This document shows, piece after piece, positions 53,425 to 62,764 of a stretch of DNA of 64,000 bases (positions within the stretch are counted from its first letter, which is position 1; the number at the start of each line of letters is the position of its first letter). This DNA comes from Salirhabdus euzebyi. Lineage in GTDB: Bacteria; Bacillota; Bacilli; Bacillales; Alkalibacillaceae. A program made the position numbers and the translations under genes. The notes under the pieces were generated by a model. It did not search any database. It was not told the origin of the DNA and worked only from the letters and a program-made list of their open reading frames with translations. The stretch lies in NCBI RefSeq assembly GCF_014207435.1, contig NZ_JACHGH010000011.1, positions 53,676 to 117,675 on the forward strand, given 5' to 3'.

Positions 53425-53554
53425 ACCGCTACGGCAATACACTTCGCTTTCCGCGGGCTCGCGTTGAGCCTCCTCACTCGCAAAGATCGCTCGCTGTGGG
53501 GTCTCAACGTCTTCGCTGTCCCGCAGGAGTCTACGTGTATTTCCTTCGCTAAGC
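53425..53554. repeat. GC-rich dispersed repeat, copy C (130 bp)
   Basis: One complete unit, starting ACCGCTACGGCAATACACTTCGC and ending GTGTATTTCCTTCGCTAAGC, in the gap between yhjE and the MFS gene. It is the same length as the unit at 7861-7990 and near-identical when one is reversed. The ends form an imperfect inverted repeat. The rest of the 338-base gap holds no gene. Confidence 0.85.
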
Positions 53555-53676
53555 ATGTGTTCTATTACTTTTTTCAGGTCTAGTAATAGTTGATTGGAGA
53601 GGAAGTTAGTCGAAAAAATCCACAGAATAGAACCTACCTCAAAAAAAATCTCACTATGCTGTTTACAAGTAAAATC

Positions 53677-54825
53677 CTACCCATAACTGTTATTTACCTT
53701 TAGCATTTTAACAATATAAACCAAACCGATGAACAGGATTGCTATTCCCAACAAGATAAAGTGAAACGGAATAAAAGCAGCAAGGACGCTTCCGATGCTT
53801 GCTCCTGTTAAAAGCATGAAAGAATAAACGGAAATGGCCCGACCTTTTGCGGATGCTGCACATTTTCCAACAAGTAAAATAACCATTGGAATCGTTAAGG
53901 AAGTAGATGCGATCATGAAGATGGAAGAGAATATAAGTGTCCACTCATTTAATGTAATTAATGGGAATATAAAACCGATTGTCATTAAAATTAAACTGTA
54001 TAGTAGGACATCTTTTGCTCCATATTTGGCTTCTAAACGGCTCGCGAAAAATGCTGGTACAATTCCAATTAATCCAATAATTCGAAACACTTGGAGGGAA
54101 AACGGAAAGGATTCACCGTTTTTTACTAAATAAAGTTCAAATCCTCCATAAAAAAGCATCACTGTAAACAATAGGAAGAAGGCGGTAATATACAATTTCT
54201 GCAATGGGGAATAGCGGATTAATGTTACAATATAACGGAGGAGATTTGTACTAGCAGTAGTCGTTTTTTCTTCTTTTGCTAATGTTAAATAGAGCAAGAC
54301 AAAACAGATGAAATAGAAGCCACTGAAGGCGTAAAATAGAGTTTGAAAAGAATGTGAAAACACAAAATAGGCTGCAATTATTTGCCCGAATATCCCTGCG
54401 AATAAAAAGCCAGTGTTGATAAGGGCAATCGACATTGTCTGGGTTTTTCCTTGAAAATATTTAAATATATAGCTAAAAGCAGCTGGTGCAAAGCTAGCAG
54501 CAAAAAAGCCCTGAATAGATCTAGAAAACAAAAAAACACCATAATCGTTCACAAACGAAATAGAGTAGGTAACGATGCTTAAAATGAGCATGCCAATAAG
54601 TAATATGGTCCTTTCATTAAATAGATCGGTACCAATACCAAAGCATAGTAAACCAAAGGCATAGGAAATAATGAAACAAAAACTAGCTAAAGAGGAAAGT
54701 TGTAAGGAGATAGAGAACTTTTCCGTTAAAAAAGTTTGAACAGGTAACATTGTATATAAATTACTAGCGATAAAAATACCAGCAATAATGAGTATTGTAC
54801 TTGTGACTTTTACATTTTTGATCAT
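53677..54825 (-). CDS. MFS transporter (drug/metabolite exporter type)
   Basis: A 382-residue membrane protein with about 12 hydrophobic segments, of the major facilitator superfamily. The loop after helix 2 reads GIGTDLFNERTILLIGM (the G-x-x-x-D-R/x-x-x-R-type motif A). SRSIQGFFAASFAPAAFSYI resembles the motif of DHA1/YitZ-like exporters. The start follows GAGAGGGAGTTCTTATG on the minus strand. The substrate is not known. It is transcribed away from addB. Confidence 0.86.
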   Translation of the reverse strand: MIKNVKVTSTILIIAGIFIASNLYTMLPVQTFLTEKFSISLQLSSLASFCFIISYAFGLLCFGIGTDLFNERTILLIGMLILSIVTYSISFVNDYGVFLFSRSIQGFFAASFAPAAFSYIFKYFQGKTQTMSIALINTGFLFAGIFGQIIAAYFVFSHSFQTLFYAFSGFYFICFVLLYLTLAKEEKTTTASTNLLRYIVTLIRYSPLQKLYITAFFLLFTVMLFYGGFELYLVKNGESFPFSLQVFRIIGLIGIVPAFFASRLEAKYGAKDVLLYSLILMTIGFIFPLITLNEWTLIFSSIFMIASTSLTIPMVILLVGKCAASAKGRAISVYSFMLLTGASIGSVLAAFIPFHFILLGIAILFIGLVYIVKMLKVNNSYG

Positions 54826-55003
54826 AAGAACTCCCTCTCTTTTACCATATCAAAGCACATCATGTTAACAAAAATGGTATTAGATGTAGGTAATCACGAT
54901 TTAGAAACAAAGCTAAGTGAAGGCAACTTTTCTTTGCAGAATAATACGTAGTTTAATTTATGCAATAGGCAATAGTTTGGTTAAGGAATGGAGGCGTAAA
55001 AAC

Positions 55004-58000
55004 GTGACATTACAATTTGTTTTAGGAAGATCAGGAACCGAAAAAAGTAATTTTTGCTTAAATACGATTGAACAAAAGTTAAAAGAGTTACCACAAGGTG
55101 CTCCTATTTTGTATATCGTGCCTGACCAAATGACATTCCAACAGGAGTATTCTCTGTTACAGAAGGAAGAGCTTAAAGGATCTATACGTGCTCAAGTATT
55201 TAGCTTTTCCCGACTTGCATGGCGAGTTTTTCAAGAAACAGGAGGGGGAACGAAGAAATTTATTTCCTCGACAGGGGTACAAATGATGCTTAGAAAAATC
55301 ACCGAAGAACGAAAAGGTGATTGGAAGGTATTCCAGAAAGCCGTTGAAAAACAAGGTTTTATGGAGCAGCTAGAAGGAATGATTACCGAGTTTAAGCGAT
55401 ACCGTATTACTCCTGATCATCTAATTGAACTAACAGACCAAATGAAAAATTACGTTCATAAATATCCAGGAGAAAAAATGTTGCATCAAAAGCTAGAGGA
55501 TCTATCCCATATTTATGAGCAGCTCGTCTTTGCGTTAAGGGAGCACTATATCGATAATGAGGATCAGCTTCAATTGTTGGCCGAAAAAATAGAAGATGCG
55601 GATTTTTTAGATGGGGCAGAAGTATTGTTTGATGGGTTTTATCGTTTTACCCCACAGGAGTTATTCGTATTAGAAGCATTATTAAAAAAAGTGAAAAAAG
55701 TGACAATCACGCTAACGTTAGATGAGGTTCCGCAAGAGGGTATAGAGGAGCTTGATTTATTTTTCCAACCGAAGCAAACGTACCTTCATTTGTTGGAGCT
55801 AGCTGAACAAGTACAAGTAAGGCTGGAGAAACCTATTTGGTTAGATCCAGAAAAGGAACGATTTGAGGGCAGATCTTATTTTGCCCACTTGGAAAGAAAC
55901 TTTGATACCCATCCTGTTCGGATGTATCCAGACCCAGTTCCTATTAAACTAGCACAGGCAGTTCATCCTAGAGCAGAGGTGGAGGGTGTTGCACAGGAAA
56001 TCCTTCATCTAGTAAGAGATAAGGGGTACCGTTATCGGGACCTTGCTATATTAATTAGAGAGTCCGCGGTATATCAGGATTTAATCCAAACGATTTTTTC
56101 TGATTATCAAATTCCAGTGTTTGTTGATGAAAAGCGAACGATGCTCAATCATCCTTTAGTCGAGCTTATTCGTTCTATGCTTGATATGGTAGAAGGTAAT
56201 TGGCGCTATGATGCTATTTTTCGAGTATTAAAAACGGATTTTATTCCGACTAAGGATCCCGATTACCCTCTTCATCAAGAGTCCATTGACGAGCTAGAAA
56301 ATTACGTATTGGAATACGGCATACGAGCTCGTTCACGCTGGGTTGAAAATAAAAACTGGATTTTTCAGCGATTTCGTGGTTTTGATTCCATGCGAAAAAC
56401 AACGCAGGAACAAGAAAAAGAAACGAAAATTAATCGTCTACGTAGGCAGGTAACAGATGCGTTAGCGACAATAGACGAGGACATGAGGGAGAAAAACACA
56501 GTTAAGGATCGATGTGTTGCTATTTTTGAATGGTTAGAGCAGCTAGATGTAGCAACAACATTAGAAAAGTGGCGTAATCAATATGATGAAATAGGGGAAC
56601 TAGAAAGAGCGAGAGAGCAGGAGCAAGTATGGGATGCGATTATTCAGTTGCTGGATGAAATGGTTGAAATGATTGGAGAAGAAGAGATGTCTTTATCTCT
56701 TTTCCGGACAACCCTTGAGACAGGTTTTGAGTCGTTAAACTTTGCCCATGTTCCACCGAGTATGGACCATGTCATTGTGGCTAGTGTTGACCGTTCGAGA
56801 ATATCGAATGTAAAAGGGGCATTTCTTCTTGGTGTTAACGAAGGTCTATGGCCATTAAAACCACCAGCAGAAGGGATGATTTCCGAAGAGGAGCGCTCGT
56901 TGTTATCACAGCATGGTATTGCTCTCGCTGATAGTAGTGAACGTCAGCTTTTGGACGACCGCTTTTATGTGTATTTAGCATTCACAGCTGCTAAGGATTA
57001 CTTGTGGATTAGCTATCCCTTAAGTAATGACGAAGGAAAAACAAAAACCCCATCTCCATTAATTAACCGAGTAAAAGAGATGTTTCCGAAATTAGAAGAG
57101 ACGTTACTCCTTGAGGATGAAGACGAACAAAATCCGTTTCGTTTTATTTCAGTACCACAAAAAACACGTTCCGTACTCACATCACAGCTTGCAAAATATT
57201 TACGTGGTTATCCAGTACCGGAAATCTTTTGGGATGCGTTTCATTGGTATGTCAAAAATACAGATAAATTAGGTAGTACACGAAAAGTGTTTATGAGTTT
57301 ATTTTATGAAAACAAACCTGTTACTTTAACAAAGGAAACGGTTAAACAAATTTATCCGCAGCAGTTAAATACGAGTGTTTCAAGGATGGAATCGTACTAT
57401 CGATGTGGTTACCAGCATTTTGCGAAATATGCTCTAGCCCTTGGTGAACGACAAGTGTACAAGCTAGATGCGCCTGATATTGGTCAATTGTTTCATGAGG
57501 CCTTAAAGCAAATTACCGATTGGGTCATACAGGATGGGAAAAGTTATCGGGATTTAACTGCAGAAGAAGTCGAGGCGTATGCGAAGCGCGCCGTGCAAAA
57601 ATTATCTCCTATCCTGCAACACCAAATTTTATTTAGCACAAACCGTTATCAATATATTTTGCGTAAGCTAGAAAAAGTTATTACTCGTGCAGCAAATGTG
57701 TTAGCGGAGCAAGCAAAAAGAAGTGAGTTTTCTCCAGCTGGGATTGAGCTTGGTTTTGGACCGAAAGAAAAACTACCAGCAATGAATCTACCATTACCAG
57801 ACGGTTATGAACTCATACTTCGAGGTAGAATCGATCGAGTAGACCGGGCCGATATTAATGATGAAATGTTTTTACGTATTATTGACTATAAATCTAGTGC
57901 CAAGGATTTGAATTTAGTAGAAGTGTATTATGGTTTATCCCTGCAAATGCTCGCTTATTTAGATGTTGTGCTAAGTAACGCCGAACAGTGGCTTGGCAAA

Positions 58001-58498
58001 GGTGCGGAGCCCGCAGGAATGCTTTATTTCCACGTACACAATCCAATGATATCGGATCCGAAATCATTGCAAGTGGACGATATTGAGGAAGAAATTTTTA
58101 AGCAGTTTAAAATGAAAGGGTTACTACTGGAAGATGAACAAGTTGTGAAGCGAATGGATATCGATTTATCATCAGGTGTTAGTCCTGTCGTTCCTGCTGG
58201 TTTTAAAACAGATGGAAGCTTCCGAAAAGGATCCCAAACGTTACAAAAGGATTTATTCCATAGACTTCGTAGCTATGTTCGATCACTCCTACAGCAGGCT
58301 GGGACATCGATGACTAGTGGATCAGTTGAATTAAACCCGTTTCAAAAGGAACAGACGACAGCATGTACGTTTTGTTCGTATAAATCTGTCTGTCAGTTTG
58401 ACGCAACATTAGAAGAAAATAAATACCGCATCTTGAAAAAGCATGGGGATGAGGAAATTTTATACAAAATGGGAAGAGAGGGGGAGAGTCAGTCATGA
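55004..58498 (+). CDS. addB: AddB, subunit of the AddAB helicase-nuclease
   Basis: A 1164-residue subunit of the RecBCD-like AddAB enzyme that resects double-strand breaks and recognises Chi. Start GTG at 55004 follows GGAGG (nine bases). The C-terminal RecB-type nuclease has LRGRIDRVDR and LRIIDYKSSAKDL. The four iron-sulfur cysteines are in SYYRCGYQHF and CTFCSYKSVCQFD. The N-terminal P-loop reads GRSGTEKSN, where the family normally has Gly before the Lys, so nucleotide binding at this site may be lost. The gene overlaps addA by four bases. Confidence 0.95.
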   Translation: MTLQFVLGRSGTEKSNFCLNTIEQKLKELPQGAPILYIVPDQMTFQQEYSLLQKEELKGSIRAQVFSFSRLAWRVFQETGGGTKKFISSTGVQMMLRKITEERKGDWKVFQKAVEKQGFMEQLEGMITEFKRYRITPDHLIELTDQMKNYVHKYPGEKMLHQKLEDLSHIYEQLVFALREHYIDNEDQLQLLAEKIEDADFLDGAEVLFDGFYRFTPQELFVLEALLKKVKKVTITLTLDEVPQEGIEELDLFFQPKQTYLHLLELAEQVQVRLEKPIWLDPEKERFEGRSYFAHLERNFDTHPVRMYPDPVPIKLAQAVHPRAEVEGVAQEILHLVRDKGYRYRDLAILIRESAVYQDLIQTIFSDYQIPVFVDEKRTMLNHPLVELIRSMLDMVEGNWRYDAIFRVLKTDFIPTKDPDYPLHQESIDELENYVLEYGIRARSRWVENKNWIFQRFRGFDSMRKTTQEQEKETKINRLRRQVTDALATIDEDMREKNTVKDRCVAIFEWLEQLDVATTLEKWRNQYDEIGELERAREQEQVWDAIIQLLDEMVEMIGEEEMSLSLFRTTLETGFESLNFAHVPPSMDHVIVASVDRSRISNVKGAFLLGVNEGLWPLKPPAEGMISEEERSLLSQHGIALADSSERQLLDDRFYVYLAFTAAKDYLWISYPLSNDEGKTKTPSPLINRVKEMFPKLEETLLLEDEDEQNPFRFISVPQKTRSVLTSQLAKYLRGYPVPEIFWDAFHWYVKNTDKLGSTRKVFMSLFYENKPVTLTKETVKQIYPQQLNTSVSRMESYYRCGYQHFAKYALALGERQVYKLDAPDIGQLFHEALKQITDWVIQDGKSYRDLTAEEVEAYAKRAVQKLSPILQHQILFSTNRYQYILRKLEKVITRAANVLAEQAKRSEFSPAGIELGFGPKEKLPAMNLPLPDGYELILRGRIDRVDRADINDEMFLRIIDYKSSAKDLNLVEVYYGLSLQMLAYLDVVLSNAEQWLGKGAEPAGMLYFHVHNPMISDPKSLQVDDIEEEIFKQFKMKGLLLEDEQVVKRMDIDLSSGVSPVVPAGFKTDGSFRKGSQTLQKDLFHRLRSYVRSLLQQAGTSMTSGSVELNPFQKEQTTACTFCSYKSVCQFDATLEENKYRILKKHGDEEILYKMGREGESQS

Positions 58499-61400
58499 GG
58501 TGGACCGCAGATCAAGAAAAAGCGATTTATACAGACGGTACCGACGTCCTAGTCGCTGCAGCAGCCGGATCGGGGAAAACAGCTGTTTTAGTAGAACGTA
58601 TTATTCAAAAACTATTAAATCAACAGAAGGCAATGAATATTGATGAAATGTTAGTTGTAACCTTTACGAATGCAGCCGCACAAGAAATGCGAAATCGTGT
58701 TGGTAGTGCGCTAGAAGCTGCCTTAAAAGATAATCCAAACTCTGTGCATTTGAAAAAGCAACTTTCACTGTTACAACGTGCCCATATTTCCACTCTCCAC
58801 TCCTTTTGTATGGACGTTGTTCGAAAATATAGTTACCAGCTTGATATTGATCCCAATTTCCGAATTGCGGATGATGTGGAGGCAGATTTAATCAGGCAAG
58901 AAGTATTAGAGGAATTATTTGAGGATTGGTATGGAAGAGAAGGAGAAGAACAGGAAAGATTTTTTGATCTAGTAGATCGATTTTCGAATGATCGAAGTGA
59001 CATGGAAATTGAATCCTTAATGATGAAGCTATATGATTTTTCGATGCAAAACCCTTCTCCGGGTAACTGGTTGGATCAAATGACGAGTATGTATCAGGTG
59101 ACGCCTGAAACGAATGAAGAAGAGCTCGTGTGGATGGACATTATTCGATCTGAAATGAAAAGTCAGTTAGAAGCAATGATCGCAGAAGCAAATCAGGCAT
59201 TACAGCTTACTAGAGAAAGTGATGGACCTTATCATTATGCCGAAGCCGTTGATGATGACCTTTTAAAATTTGCTAATGCGAAAGCGCTAGTCGATGGACC
59301 ATGGGATAATTTGTTTCACTTTTTTGCAGAAAATAGTAAATTCCAAGCACTTGCTCGTAAAAAGGTAGATTGTGATGAAGATAAAAAAGAAAAATTCAAA
59401 ACAATAAGAGATCGTTACAAAAAAAGATGGCAGGATGTAGAGAAACAATGGTTTTCCCGTAAACTTTCCTCCTACCTGCAAGACTTACAGGATCTGTTTC
59501 CGGTTATGCAGCAGCTTGCTACTTTGGTGAAAGACTTCCATGAGCGTTATCAAAAGCGAAAAAAAGATCAAGCATTAGTGGATTTTGCCGATTTAGAGCA
59601 TTATTGTTTAGCTATTTTATTAGATGAATATTCTACTTTTGAAGCGGCGAAACCATCACAAGTAGCTGCACAGTTCCAAAAGCAGTTCCGAGAAATTTTG
59701 GTCGATGAATATCAAGATACGAACCTAGTACAGGAAACGATTTTGCAGTTAATTACAGCTGGTCCTGATGCAGGACACTTGTTTATGGTAGGAGACGTAA
59801 AGCAAAGTATTTATCGTTTCCGGCATGCAGAACCTTCTTTGTTTATTTCTAAATATAAAAGATTTGCTGAGGTAGATAATGAAAATGTTCGTATTGATCT
59901 TTCTCGGAATTTTCGTAGTAGGCAACAGGTGCTAGCAGCAACGAACTATGTATTTCGTCAAATACTTGATGAAGAGGTAGGGGAAATCAACTACGACGAG
60001 GATGCAGAATTAATCTATAGCAATATGATTTACGATGAGTTAGTGACAGAGCAAAATGATGCCGAACTCCTTCTTATTGACGGAGGAGAGTTAGGTGAAG
60101 AGGAAACAGAACATAATGGGGAAGAGGATTTTCGTGATCTTCAAAAAGCTCAGTTAGAGGCTAGAGCTTATGCAATGAAAATTAAACAGTGGATTGGGGA
60201 CGAAGAAACAAAGTCTTACAAGGTAGTGGATAAGAAGACAGAGCAACTCCGAAATATCCAATACCGTGATATTGTTATTTTGCTTCGTTCCATGACTTGG
60301 GCACCGACCATTGTTGAAGAGTTAAAGCAACAAGGTATCCCTGTCTATGCGGAATTGTCCACTGGCTATTTTGAAGCAATTGAAGTAAAAGTAATGCTTA
60401 GTTTGTTAAAAGTAATTGATAATCCACAACAGGATATTCCGTTAGCAGCGGTTCTTCGCTCACCAATTGTTGGACTAGATGAGGAAGCATTGGCACAAAT
60501 CCGATTGGCTGCTCCAAAAGAAAGCTATTTTAGTGCATTGAAGTCTTTTGTCAAAACCGGTGATAACGAATTAGTAGCTGCTTGCCATCAATTTTTGCTG
60601 CAATTAAAGGACTGGCGATTAAAAGCCCGACAAGGCTCGCTTTCCGATTTGATTTGGCAAATTTATCGTGAAACAGGCTACTATGATTTTGTCGGTGGAA
60701 TTCCAGGGGGCAAACAAAGACAAGCAAACTTACGGGCGCTTTATGACCGTTCTCGCAGTTATGAAGCAACTTCCTTCCGTGGTTTATTCCGCTTTCTCCG
60801 TTTTATTGAAAGAATGGAGGAACGAGGTGAAGACCTTGGTGCTGCTCGTGCCCTTGGAGAACAAGAAGATGTCGTACGGATTATGACTATTCATAAAAGT
60901 AAAGGGCTTGAATTTCCTGCTGTTATTGTCGGTGCGATGGATAAAATGTTCAATGAGCAAGATTTACGGGCGAAATATTTGTTGCATAAAGACTTAGGTA
61001 TGGGAATGAAGTATATTGAACCGATCAAAAGAATTATGTACGCTACACTTCCCTACAATGCATTAAAAATTGCGATGAGAAGAGAAATGCTCGCTGAAGA
61101 AATGCGGGTTTTATATGTGGCGTTAACCCGTGCAAAAGAAAAGCTAGTAATGGTTGGTAATGTAAAAGACCTGAATAAACGAAAAGAGAAATGGCAAAGT
61201 ATTGTTGACCATCAAGACTGGATTTTACCTCCATATTTCCGATTAGATACAACATCTTATTTAAATTGGGTTGCACCAGCGATCTTACGTCATCAGGCAG
61301 GGGGACTATTGCGTGAGGAAAATTCGAAGCCTACTATTCCAGATTCTATTTGGAGCGATGCATCTCAATGGAAAATCAATGTTCACCATTCAAGTGAATT

Positions 61401-62217
61401 TGCAAATCCGGACACCGTAACAAAAGATAGAAAGCAAGATTTAGAGGAAGCTGTAATGGAATGGAAGCCACTTCATGAGAAGGGTGACCATTATGAAGAA
61501 GTAGAACGACGACTTACGTATAAGTATACGTTCGACCAATCAGCAACCTATCGTGCCAAACAGTCTGTTACGGAACTAAAGCGTCAGCGACAAATGAAAG
61601 ATGAATACAGCGGAGATGCTTTATTGAAACAGTTTAAACGTCCAATTGTGAAAAGACCGCGTTTTATGCAAAAGGATCAAACGCTGACACCAGTTGAAAT
61701 AGGTAGTGCCATGCATACGGTCATGCAGCATTTACCGTTTGATCATATCCTGTCTCAAGAAGAAATTGAGGAACATGTAGAAAATATGGTGGAGAAAGAA
61801 TTGTTAACAAGAGATGAAGCTGATGTTATCGATTTACAAGCAGTAGCGTCCTTCTTCCATACAGAAATGGGAGTAAGACTTCTAGAAGCGCAGGAAATTC
61901 ATCGAGAAATTCCTTTTAGTTTAGGCATACCCGCGAACGAAGTTTACCCAGACTGGCGGGAGGAAACCGATGAAATTGTTCTACTCCAAGGGGTAATCGA
62001 TTGTCTTATTCCGAAAGAGGATGGCTGGGTATTACTAGATTATAAAACGGATCAGCTAGCCTCAACTATAACTGATAGGGAAAAGGAAAAGCTGATTGAT
62101 CGATACAAGCTACAGCTTTCCCTTTATGCAAGAGCAGTAGAAGAAATTTGGAATCAACCAGTTAAAGAAGGTTATCTGTACTTTTTTGATCAAACGCTAT
62201 TAGTGAAAGTTATTTAA
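58495..62217 (+). CDS. addA: AddA, helicase-nuclease subunit
   Basis: A 1240-residue UvrD-like ATP-dependent helicase fused to a RecB-type nuclease. Walker A is AAAAGSGKTAVL (residues 21-32). LVDEYQDTN (Walker B), MVGDVKQSIYRFRHAEP and IMTIHKSKGLEFPAVIVG are further helicase motifs, and VLYVALTRAKEKL is motif VI. The C-terminal nuclease has QGVIDCLIPKEDGWVLLDYKTD. Start ATG at 58495 overlaps the addB stop (ATGA). It works with AddB in recombinational repair. Confidence 0.97.
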   Translation: MRWTADQEKAIYTDGTDVLVAAAAGSGKTAVLVERIIQKLLNQQKAMNIDEMLVVTFTNAAAQEMRNRVGSALEAALKDNPNSVHLKKQLSLLQRAHISTLHSFCMDVVRKYSYQLDIDPNFRIADDVEADLIRQEVLEELFEDWYGREGEEQERFFDLVDRFSNDRSDMEIESLMMKLYDFSMQNPSPGNWLDQMTSMYQVTPETNEEELVWMDIIRSEMKSQLEAMIAEANQALQLTRESDGPYHYAEAVDDDLLKFANAKALVDGPWDNLFHFFAENSKFQALARKKVDCDEDKKEKFKTIRDRYKKRWQDVEKQWFSRKLSSYLQDLQDLFPVMQQLATLVKDFHERYQKRKKDQALVDFADLEHYCLAILLDEYSTFEAAKPSQVAAQFQKQFREILVDEYQDTNLVQETILQLITAGPDAGHLFMVGDVKQSIYRFRHAEPSLFISKYKRFAEVDNENVRIDLSRNFRSRQQVLAATNYVFRQILDEEVGEINYDEDAELIYSNMIYDELVTEQNDAELLLIDGGELGEEETEHNGEEDFRDLQKAQLEARAYAMKIKQWIGDEETKSYKVVDKKTEQLRNIQYRDIVILLRSMTWAPTIVEELKQQGIPVYAELSTGYFEAIEVKVMLSLLKVIDNPQQDIPLAAVLRSPIVGLDEEALAQIRLAAPKESYFSALKSFVKTGDNELVAACHQFLLQLKDWRLKARQGSLSDLIWQIYRETGYYDFVGGIPGGKQRQANLRALYDRSRSYEATSFRGLFRFLRFIERMEERGEDLGAARALGEQEDVVRIMTIHKSKGLEFPAVIVGAMDKMFNEQDLRAKYLLHKDLGMGMKYIEPIKRIMYATLPYNALKIAMRREMLAEEMRVLYVALTRAKEKLVMVGNVKDLNKRKEKWQSIVDHQDWILPPYFRLDTTSYLNWVAPAILRHQAGGLLREENSKPTIPDSIWSDASQWKINVHHSSEFANPDTVTKDRKQDLEEAVMEWKPLHEKGDHYEEVERRLTYKYTFDQSATYRAKQSVTELKRQRQMKDEYSGDALLKQFKRPIVKRPRFMQKDQTLTPVEIGSAMHTVMQHLPFDHILSQEEIEEHVENMVEKELLTRDEADVIDLQAVASFFHTEMGVRLLEAQEIHREIPFSLGIPANEVYPDWREETDEIVLLQGVIDCLIPKEDGWVLLDYKTDQLASTITDREKEKLIDRYKLQLSLYARAVEEIWNQPVKEGYLYFFDQTLLVKVI

Positions 62218-62218
62218 G

Positions 62219-62266
62219 AATGGGCTGTCCATGTGTAATAAATACATGGACAGTCTTTTTTCTGTA
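62219..62266 (+). terminator. Terminator of addBA
   Basis: GGCTGTCCATGT pairs with ACATGGACAGTC around a GTAATAAAT loop and runs into TTTTTTC. Confidence 0.93.
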
Positions 62267-62362
62267 GTACTTAAAGAAAGTGTTTTTGTCATCGATTGTT
62301 GCTTTTACATAATAGATGGAAAATGCGACGTAACTTTTATTTTCTTGAAGTAGGTGCTAGCT

Positions 62363-62643
62363 CACCGCTTCGGCAGAATACTTCGCTTTCCACGGGTTCC
62401 CACTGAGCCTCCTCGACTTCGTCTGGGGGGTCCAACGACGGTCACTGGTCCCGTAGGAGTCTACGTATTCTGCCTCCGCTAAGATACATGTTTTGATTTA
62501 TGAGTAGTAATACCACATCATTTATATTTTGGGGAGTCTTCTCGCTCGTACAGCACACCATTCTAAGCCGCGGAAACATGCGAGACTCCTTTGGGAGAGC
62601 AAGAGTCTGAAGACCCCCGAGACGAGCGCTCTTTGCTCGCGAG
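62363..62643. repeat. GC-rich dispersed repeats, copy D (two types), interrupted at the IS110 edge
   Basis: The first unit (62363-62484, plus orientation) runs from ACCGCTTCGGCAGAATAC to GTATTCTGCCTCCGCTAAG. The second type (62567-62643) is GCCGCGGAAACATGCGAGAC onward to GCTCGCGAG and matches copy B on the other strand. Copy B continues past CTCGCGAG with AAGGCTGAAGCC. Here the match stops there and TTATCATG begins, the probable left edge of the insertion element. Confidence 0.8.
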
Positions 62644-62656
62644 TTATCATGAACGA

Positions 62657-62762
62657 AACTAGCTCCTTACTCGTAAATTCGTAGGTTAATTTGGTAAGAA
62701 TGTTATTGATAAAAAAACATCAAAAAACCAAATCAGAGCTACATTACGAAAGGAGCTAGTTA
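62657..62762 (+). ncRNA. Structured leader of the IS110 transposase (RBS-masking hairpin or bridge-RNA candidate)
   Basis: AACTAGCTCCTT-AC-TCGTAA (62657-62676) is complementary to TTACGA-AAGGAGCTAGTT (62743-62760 and beyond), giving an 18-bp stem with a two-base bulge. Inside it ATTTGGT pairs with ACCAAAT, and ATGTT with AACAT. The outer right arm contains AAGGAG, the transposase ribosome site. The fold therefore would hide it. IS110 elements are known to encode a bridge RNA in a non-coding end, so this is also a candidate for part of one. Confidence 0.55.
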
Positions 62763-62764
62763 AT

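Noticed and set aside
53708..54133. Open frames on both strands inside the MFS gene
   Set aside because: They are shadows of the 382-residue transporter frame, which has the ribosome site and membrane-protein character.
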